NCBI GenBank assembly: GCA_003354225.1
Contig: PIVH01000573.1
Location: 1-5,439 of the forward strand
Reading direction: 5' to 3'
Length of the DNA: 5,439 bases
Source of the DNA: Globobulimina sp.
Lineage: Eukaryota > Foraminifera > Rotaliida
In this document: positions 1 through 5,439 of the stretch, piece after piece
Layout: the number at the start of each line of letters is the position of its first letter
Position numbering within the stretch: the stretch's first letter is position 1
Position numbers and translations under genes: made by a program
Notes under the pieces: generated by a model
The model's database searches: none
What the model was told of the DNA's origin: nothing
Seen by the model: only the letters and a program-made list of their open reading frames with translations

Positions 1-1313
1 AAGACGGCGGTGATATACCTTTTTGTAACGTTCGTGGACTGAGTGCATTATATGATGAGCGAACTTCATATTCCATCGCAGATTCATTTTTTTTTAATGA
101 ATACATTGGGAAATCACTTAGTGATTTATCCATTTGTTTAACAGCATTTGAAACAGCTTTACTAAATGATCTGGATGACACTGTTTCAAATTGTTTGCTG
201 TGTAAAATCGCAGTGCTATATGATTTTTGTAAGTGTTTTCTCTTTTTATTTTTCCGTGATTTGCAATTGGATTCTAAATTTGATGGAACATTATCAAACG
301 TAAATACTTGTTTTCCCGATCGCAAATAATCTCCTTTTCAAACAAAAATAAAAAAAATAAAAATATAAATATAAAAATATATATTTTAACATACGGTCAA
401 TGGCAGAATCGAGTGTTTTCAATAACATTCTCCGACTAAGCATGCCTTCGTTTCTTGTATCTTTCGGAATTTTGAGCAAAGTGTTTGTGGAACATTTAGA
501 AACGTATCGTTTTGTTCTTTTTAGAGTTTTTTTGCTTAAATAGGATTGTTTTTCTAGTTCATTTATTAGTTGTTTCCTATGCCACGATTGAATAAAAACA
601 GATATTGGTATAACATATTCATGCGTGCCATTATGCATATTGTCCCTCTCATATTTCATATATATTTGCCTTGAATTATTTTTATTTTTATTATTTGTTT
701 TTAATTCATCCAACTTTTTCCGCAGCTCAATAATGCGTTGCTGTCCTTCGGTTGGTGTATCTTTAATATATTGCATGTTTTTGATGTGTTGTTTTCGTTG
801 ATACCGCAATGAATTAATCCGATTCATCGATTTATTTTTTAATTTTACCTTAATATCATCCCTCAGCAATAACGCACAAAATTGTATAAAGGTAAGATGT
901 GGATATTTGGTAATATATGATTTATGCGTTACTCTCATCAATGTGGATAAAGTTATATCGGCCCCTAAACTCTCAAGCAATGAGGCCAATTTGCTTAAAC
1001 ATACAATACCACAATGTTTCGCATCTAAAATATCAAATAATGCTCGGAATGATTTTCTTTGTATGTCGGTCATTGACCGTAGAGACAATAATGTTGCATC
1101 TGATGTATGGGTCGATAACCAAGATCGTTGATGATGCAATCTTAGATTTTCTTTTTCTTCCATGGTTTCTTGTGCATCATCAGCGTCATCGCAATATTCT
1201 TCAAAGCGGATTTCATTGCGAGATGTTGGAGCCTTTAGTTGGGCCATACATATTTTTGTGGGAAACCGTTTCCGTTTTATGCGAACTGGAGAACATATTC
1301 CACTGAAACTCAT
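1..1313 (-). CDS. Unrecognised EF-hand-like protein with charged tail, two exons seen, 3' end outside window
   Basis: I do not recognise this protein. Exon 1 runs 1313-395. An intron at 334-394 splits the codon for Arg307. Exon 2 (333-1) stays open in the joined frame to the window edge, so at least about 417 residues are encoded and the C-terminus is missing. The ATG at 1313 follows an in-frame TAA at 1319-1317; Met23 (ATG at 1247) is an alternative start. Residues 36-60 are acidic. Residues 83-152 look like an EF-hand pair: the helix RKSFRALFDILD, a loop beginning at Asp97 with Gly102 at position 6 and Val104 at position 8, then calmodulin-like linker wording (SLGADITLSTL) and a second half ending LTFIQFCALLL. 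The first loop lacks Asp at positions 3 and 5 and Glu at 12, so calcium binding is doubtful. After residue 153 the protein is basic and Lys/Asn-rich, with a probable short coiled coil near 192-206. Exon 2 adds a basic cluster (RKNKKRKH) that could be a nuclear localisation signal. The existence of the gene is fairly secure; its function is unknown. Confidence 0.75.
334..394 (-). other. Intron (61 nt) in the EF-hand-like gene
   Basis: On the minus strand the exon ends GACC and is followed by GTATGT, a textbook 5' splice site, then an extremely A+T-rich stretch and an acceptor AAAAG at 334. Without splicing the frame reads into an implausible aromatic-rich tail (IFLYLYFYFFYF) and stops at 294-296. 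Splicing restores an open frame from 333 to the window edge. A second AG three bases further on (at 331) would also keep the frame. Confidence 0.8.
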
Positions 1314-1662
1314 AGTTTAATGTGCTGATCACTTTGATATATATAATGTTATGAGTTGTGAATTACACTCATAAACGCATGCATAATCAAATTAAGTCTA
1401 AATCACAACTGGTTTCATCCTATTCCTCCATTATTTTAATTCATTATTGGTACTTCAGTGCACTGTAATCTGATTGAATGGGACAGTGTCGGTTATTTTT
1501 AATTTAAGAGGCTAAAATTTAACAAGTAAAGCTAAGCAATCTTGGCAAACTACGAATTTACCAATGCAATATTGACAGAATGGTATTTATTTGGTCCGTA
1601 TATGTCATTATTAAATATACCTTAAAACAATTGACAAATAAACACTAAAAATATGAACAATG
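1314..1662. other. Intergenic spacer between two same-strand genes, no gene seen
   Basis: This 349-base stretch lies between the stop of the WD40 gene (TAA at 1665-1663, minus strand) and the ATG of the EF-hand-like gene (1313). It should hold the 3' UTR of the first and the promoter and 5' UTR of the second. I see no substantial open frame, tRNA or conserved motif. A TATATATAT run at about 1337-1346 lies 24-33 bases upstream of the ATG at 1313 and could be a TATA-like element, but such runs are expected by chance at this base composition. I found no AATAAA on the minus strand just after the WD40 stop. A short 5' non-coding exon cannot be excluded. Confidence 0.6.
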
Positions 1663-4600
1663 TTACATTTTCATTCTACTATTTTTTCGTGAAGTACGTG
1701 GTTTGTTAGTTGCAAAAGTTGAGGATTTTCTGCAACTTTTTTTCCGCTTTTTGGGTTTCATGAGTTCCACCATCAATTTTTCTAACGTTTGTTCGAATTG
1801 ACCTTTGTCTTTTTTTTCTTCTGTTTCTTTGTCAGATCGATCCTCTAACAATGTTCTCGCGATTCTGTCATATTAATTATTCTCAAATAAACACAAAAAA
1901 AGAAATAAAAAATAAGATTACTCAACGATTCTGAGACCACAGTGTTGATTAATTTGGGTCTATAAATTGAATGATCATCAAAATAGGACTTTCTTTTGAT
2001 TTGTGGCGAATTGGTGTGTTGCACATCATTGCTGTTCATTGCGTCCATGTTGCGGCCATTATTATTATCATTGGATACATTTTTGTTTGTGATGTTACCA
2101 AATAATTTCCATTCTATGTTTTGTCCAAATTGACCCAACAAAATTCCATCTAAATTCCATAATATTAATTGGCCGCTATCTGACGATGAACAAAACACAT
2201 CAAATCCAGGTATATATAATAACGATGTAATACATCCTTTTTGATGCGGTTTCCATTCTTTCACTAGAATAAAATCCATAGTTTTATGCAAGTTTTGTAT
2301 ATCAAACAATTTCATTGTAACATCACAGTCGGCGATCATTAATCTTGTACCTAACTCATTGACGGCAATGTATAATATCGGTTCATTAAATATATATTTA
2401 TCTGATATCGATGTGACATATTTAAAACACTGTTCCTTCTCAAAAATATGTATTATTCCCTCTTCTGTTCCAACAAATAAATACCAATTTGATTTGTTCC
2501 CATTTAATTTATGAGCATACATAGCTGTGATAGAAACATATGGCTGCTTACACTCAAATATTTGCGATTTTACATTTGAATCGATATGCCATTCAATAAT
2601 GACACCATCAGAAGAGCCAGTTAATAAATACTGCTTTGTTATACACATAGCTCTCACGTCTGTTTTATGCAATTTGTTTTGCAGAATAAAATTGGCTTCG
2701 CTGGGTGCTAAATGTGATGGGCATCTATTAACAATGCAACTATATCCACAGCAAACTACGCAATGCAACGTTCTTGGCAAATATATTAAATTTGTAATTT
2801 CAAAATTAACTCTGGGGAATTGGTGCATTACCGCACCATTATTAAAATTCCACATTTTAATTATTCCGTTTTGCGAAGCTGTCAATAATCGTTTGCCAAT
2901 CTCATCGATTGCTATTGTTGCTATTGAGTCACTTGAATTGGAATCACAGTTATTATTCATTTTGAAATTAAAACTATTTTGTCCGGTTTTAATGTCCCAT
3001 AAAATACACGTGTCGTCAACATGGACACTGATAATTTGCTTAGCGTATTAGCACACAACTTGTTATTCCGAAGTGTACACATTTATATTTTTTGCACCGT
3101 ATACAAGTGGTGTGACAATAAAAAATACCTGGAATATATTTGAATATACAATATCTATAATTGGTGCTAAGGTTTTATCCGTATTGTCATTACATTTCTT
3201 ATTTTGAACATACCATTTTCTAAATTTACTGCCAGCGGTAATCAGACAGGATTGATAAGGGTCATATCGAATGGCTGATATTTCATTAATGGGCGAATGT
3301 ATTGATGTATCACGCATTGTTTGCAAGCATTTCCATGTTCGCATGTCCCAGATTTTGATTTTTTTATCCCGCGATGCCGTAATAATTTGATTGCTTTGTT
3401 CGTTGATTAACACAGCAACAACGGAGGCAATATGTCCTTTTAATAAACCTAAAGGTTTTGTTATGTATGGATCCCAAACGCATATTTTGCGATCGTATCC
3501 CGCTGATATTAACATTCGATGTGACGTCGATGAGTATGCAATTGAATAAACACCGCGTGTATGACCAGACAACGTACGGATTTTACACCATTTCACACAA
3601 TCTGTGACATGGATGTTTGTATCCATTCCCGCACTCACAATGCCAATACGCGGTACGTTCTTAACTTGTTTTACGACACACGGACCATTGCTATTTTCCT
3701 CACCATGGCAACTGACGCGAACTAAGCAATTATGATCCAAATAGTTATATAATCCAATCGTGCCATATGTTTCACCAATCAATAATGTCGAATCTTTCTC
3801 ATTAAATATTTCCATACACATTGGAATGTCTAATGCAAAAAACGAGTGTTGCAAATCATAATAAATCTTATTATTGTTTTTATACTTTTTATTATCAATT
3901 ACATTAATTACTGATTGTTTGTTATTGTTGTTCAACGTTGGTGAATAAATATGGATCGATCTATCCATAAACGACACTGCTAATCGCGTCAGACCATCAC
4001 TTTCATTCCCATTCAAACAACATAAATTTGTACAGTTGTTATCTAAATTAATACTGCTTTCTAATTGTAACGACATCGCATTCCTTATTTGTATACAATT
4101 ATCAGATGTTAACACTGCATACTTGGAGCTATTCAATGTGCATTTTGAGCTTTGTTCGCCGTTAATTATACGTATTTTATCAAACATGTGATTTCCTGTG
4201 CAATTATTATAAACAGTGCTGAAATGTTCCTTGTAATAGGATACGTTTTTGTTTTCCTGTTGGTCCCAAAGATGTGCTTGTTGCTGCGATAAAAAACTGA
4301 CATATTCTCCCCATGATAACGTCTCATCTCCGTCGGCATCCATTTTCTGAAATAAAACGTCAAATTCTTGCTTTGGTTTCCCGAACATATTTGATAATAA
4401 TGATGAAAATTCCGAACAGGACAAACCATCGCCATCTACACATTCCCACAATTTCTCTACGAGATGAAGGCAACATATTAAGTCGTCATCGTCATTGTCA
4501 TTGTCATTATCTACGTCCTTGTATTCTCTTCTTATTTTTGACAATAATTTTCCAGCTTGTTTGAATGTCAATTTTCCAGAGGATAATTCTTGCCGAATTT

Positions 4601-4973
4601 TATCTAATTTTAGCGTCAATTCAGAGACTTGTGTACGTAGTTCTTGTTCGCAGTTTTTCCATATTTTATGATACATTTCGTCTCCATATTCTTCAAATGT
4701 CTTATTTTTTCTTGATGCGAATGCTGACGATGACCATAATTCAGGTCGTTTTGAATTGTATCTATTTGACTCAAATGTTAATGCTTTATCATATTCGACC
4801 TCTCTTACACTATTTAGTAATGCTGTTGTTTCTCGTGATGATAAGGCGTGATTTTGTGTCGGTAATTTATTCTATGTATATTCAATGCAATACAACCAAT
4901 AAAAATTAATAAATTGGATTACCAAATTGAGCTTTGGAACGATATGCTTTCTTTGGAAAGATTTCGTCTCCAT
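1663..4973 (-). CDS. EF-hand and WD40-repeat protein, WDR49/WDR64/WDY family, four exons
   Basis: Probable exons are 4973-4923, 4871-3129, 3038-1922 (or 1927) and 1844 (or 1864)-1663, giving about 1030 residues, close to the usual family length. The start is Met at 4973 (METKSFQRKH); an in-frame ATG at 5009 would add 12 residues. Residue numbers count from 4973. A helical stretch at 83-135 is followed by an Asp/Asn run (136-147). EF-hand 1 (about 160-172) is degenerate. EF-hand 2 (DADGDETLSWGE, 195-206) is canonical, with Asp at 1, 3 and 5 and Glu at 12. WD40 repeats follow, the clearest being GH453...WD484, GH496...WD526, DDTCILWD (606-613), GIIKMWNFNNG (about 656-666), IIEW (748) and ILWNLDG (about 890-896). 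The closing LLGQFGQNIEWKLFG is typical of WDR49/WDR64 proteins. The C-terminus is basic (KPKKRKK). In the family these are two-propeller scaffold proteins; from memory, WDR49 (CFAP337) is linked to the ciliary axoneme. A ciliary role here is inference. The family call is strong; whether it is closer to WDR49 or WDR64 is not resolved. Confidence 0.9.
1845..1926 (-). other. Intron 3 region of the WD40 gene, exact boundaries uncertain
   Basis: After ...INTVVSES the frame runs into a T-rich, aromatic stretch (IFYFFFCVYLRI) and stops at 1845, while a clearly coding, highly charged frame (DRSDKETEEKKDKG) begins just downstream in another phase. Two GT-AG pairs restore the frame. One is 1921-1845 (GTAATC...GTTAG, 77 nt), whose donor matches intron 1. 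The other is 1926-1865 (GTTGAG...GACAG, 62 nt), with a better acceptor but a weaker donor. The proteins differ only at the junction (SESLKDRSD versus SESIARTLLEDRSD). That an intron exists here is likely; the choice between the two is open. Confidence 0.7.
3039..3128 (-). other. Intron 2 (90 nt) of the WD40 gene
   Basis: The donor is TTCCAG|GTATTT at 3128, the acceptor is GCTAAG at 3039, and a good branch-point candidate (TGCTAAT) lies about 11 bases before the acceptor. Splicing is in phase 0 and joins ...DIVYSNIFQ to QIISVHVDDTCILWD..., rebuilding one WD40 repeat in the way the WDR49/WDR64 family reads at this point. The unspliced frame hits TAA at 3065-3063. Confidence 0.88.
4482..4517 (-). 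repeat. Short tandem repeat coding for an Asp/Asn run
   Basis: The plus strand holds three perfect copies of GTCATT (4491-4508) flanked by GTC/ATC variants. On the minus strand this encodes DVDNDNDNDDDD just before the first EF-hand of the WD40 protein. It is a coding microsatellite, likely to vary in length by whole codons, and forms an acidic, probably disordered linker. Confidence 0.85.
4872..4922 (-). other. Intron 1 (51 nt) of the WD40 gene
   Basis: The donor is TTG|GTAATC at 4922 and the acceptor is ACATAG at 4872. The frame upstream of 4676 is clearly coding (residues such as ALSSRETTALLNSVREVEYDKAL) yet has no Met before the TAG at 4874-4872, so an upstream exon is needed. Splicing here in phase 0 joins it to a 17-codon first exon with an ATG at 4973. 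The intron length is a multiple of three, and its only in-frame stop is the TAG that contains the acceptor AG. Confidence 0.72.
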
Positions 4974-5014
4974 TAAGACTTCCGAGTTTTCAGTGTAAAA
5001 GATACTCATCAAAA
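4974..5014. promoter_or_regulatory. Divergent promoter interval between the WD40 and transporter genes
   Basis: Only 41 bases separate the ATG of the minus-strand gene (4973) from the ATG of the plus-strand gene (5015). If the minus-strand gene starts at its in-frame ATG at 5009, only five bases remain. I see no TATA box or other recognisable motif. Both promoters must be in or near this interval, and transcription of one or both genes may begin within the other's first exon. Confidence 0.5.
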
Positions 5015-5439
5015 ATGAGAGAAGCACAAGCTAGTGATCATGACTTGCGGCAGTTTCCTCACAATCCAGATAATGATAACAATGAAAATAAACAGAATGC
5101 ATGCTGTTGGAGTGGAACGTGTCGTCATTGGATATCGTTGATCGTAGCATTCCAAATGATGTTAGTAGCAGGGACATTATATTCATTTTCTGCATTTGCC
5201 GGCGCAATAAAAGCGCAATTATCCTTAACAGATAACGAAGCCACTTTAATTGTGTCAATTGGGAATTTTGGTTTATGTTTTGCTCCACCGTCTGGTTGGT
5301 TTTCTGATTATTTTGGTTGCAAACTGACAGCTATGGTTGGCGGCATATTATCTGTCATTGGTTTCATTCCATTCTGGTTAGCTGTCAATGATAACATAGA
5401 TATATTTGGTTTGAATCATAATATAAATCCCATATACTT
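5015..5439 (+). CDS. MFS transporter, nodulin-like group, N-terminal part only
   Basis: A frame opens with ATG at 5015 (A at -3, a reasonable initiation context; upstream in frame there is no other ATG back to a TGA at 4928-4930) and stays open to the window edge, giving 141 residues plus two bases. The first 38 residues are hydrophilic and cytosolic in character (Asp/Asn-rich, one CC pair). Transmembrane helix 1 spans about 39-61 and contains AGTLYSFSAF, the wording typical of nodulin-like and monocarboxylate-type MFS proteins. Helix 2 is about 76-93. The MFS motif A follows in the 2-3 loop, with Gly94, Asp98, Gly101 and Lys103 (GWFSDYFGCK). Helix 3 is about 104-124, then a polar Asn-rich loop. 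Full family members have about 12 helices, so roughly three-quarters of the protein lies beyond the window. The substrate cannot be told. A membrane transporter is near certain; the nodulin-like subgroup is likely. Confidence 0.88.
   Translation, partial: MREAQASDHDLRQFPHNPDNDNNENKQNACCWSGTCRHWISLIVAFQMMLVAGTLYSFSAFAGAIKAQLSLTDNEATLIVSIGNFGLCFAPPSGWFSDYFGCKLTAMVGGILSVIGFIPFWLAVNDNIDIFGLNHNINPIY

Noticed and set aside
917-1306. Plus-strand open frames of 74-129 codons opposite the EF-hand-like gene
   Set aside because: They lie antisense to a better supported exon and show no recognisable domain or protein-like composition; they are shadows of the minus-strand coding frame.
294-2000. Hydrophobic C-terminal membrane anchors (IFLYLYFYFFYF near 350 and IFYFFFCVYLRI near 1890)
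   Set aside because: These are translations of T-rich intron sequence directly after GT donors, not real protein segments.
2527-3051. Plus-strand open frame of 174 codons
   Set aside because: It is antisense to WD40 repeats that match a known family and crosses the intron 2 acceptor; there is no domain of its own.
4166-4435. Minus-strand frame of 89 codons overlapping the EF-hand region
   Set aside because: It is a shifted frame inside the well-supported exon 2 of the WD40 gene.
4313-4909. Plus-strand frames of 83 and 114 codons, the second rich in Leu/Met/Tyr and resembling membrane segments
   Set aside because: Both are antisense to the EF-hand exon. The hydrophobic look comes from reading A/G-rich charged codons on the opposite strand.
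1-4973. One single giant minus-strand gene joining the WD40 protein and the EF-hand-like protein
   Set aside because: The WD40 protein ends naturally with a basic tail and TAA at 1665-1663 at the normal family length, the next ATG has an in-frame stop just upstream, and 349 non-coding bases separate them. I could not find a convincing splice pair joining them, though only RNA data would settle it.
5031-5288. Minus-strand frame of 85 codons opposite the transporter
   Set aside because: It is antisense to clear transmembrane helices and MFS motif A, and its TAG at 5033-5031 ends it before the WD40 gene start, so it is not an upstream exon continuous with that gene.
1-5439. A ciliate-type reassigned genetic code
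   Set aside because: No exon needs read-through of TAA, TAG or TGA; TGG encodes the WD-repeat tryptophans and the gene ends at an ordinary TAA.
1-5439. A bacterial or phage defence system or a mobile element
   Set aside because: The introns, the eukaryotic EF-hand/WD40 scaffold family and the absence of transposase, terminal repeats or phage genes argue against it.

Overview
The window looks like nuclear DNA from an A+T-rich eukaryote with a compact genome. It has spliceosomal introns of about 50-90 bases (GT...AG), asparagine- and aspartate-rich low-complexity stretches, and very short spacers between genes. TAA is used as a stop and TGG as tryptophan, and no in-frame stop falls inside an exon, so the standard genetic code fits. 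An EF-hand/WD40 protein of the WDR49/WDR64 type suggests a lineage with cilia or flagella. A transporter of the nodulin-like MFS group points to a protist or zoosporic fungus more than to an animal. The species cannot be named from this sequence.

Layout, left to right. (1) Bases 1-1313, minus strand: the 5' part of an unrecognised gene with one intron at about 334-394; it runs off the left edge. It encodes a degenerate EF-hand-like region followed by a long lysine- and asparagine-rich, charged tail. (2) Bases 1314-1662: a spacer in which I see no gene. (3) Bases 1663-4973, or possibly to 5009, minus strand: a complete four-exon gene for a protein of about 1030 residues. It has two EF-hands followed by WD40 repeats across almost the whole length, and it belongs to the WDR49/WDR64/WD-repeat-on-Y family. 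Read without splicing it would look like three separate reading frames. The introns lie at 4872-4922, 3039-3128 and about 1845-1921 or 1865-1926. (4) Bases 4974-5014: a very short divergent intergenic region. (5) Bases 5015-5439, plus strand: the 5' end of an MFS transporter gene, cut by the right edge.

Nothing ties the three genes into one pathway. The two minus-strand genes both carry EF-hand-like regions and lie in tandem, so a shared calcium or ciliary theme is possible but unproven. The transporter and the WD40 gene are divergent, with start codons only 41 bases apart (5 bases with the alternative upstream start). I see no mobile element, CRISPR array, tRNA or rRNA. The most useful results are the reconstructed gene models, the altered first EF-hand, and the extremely tight divergent promoter.
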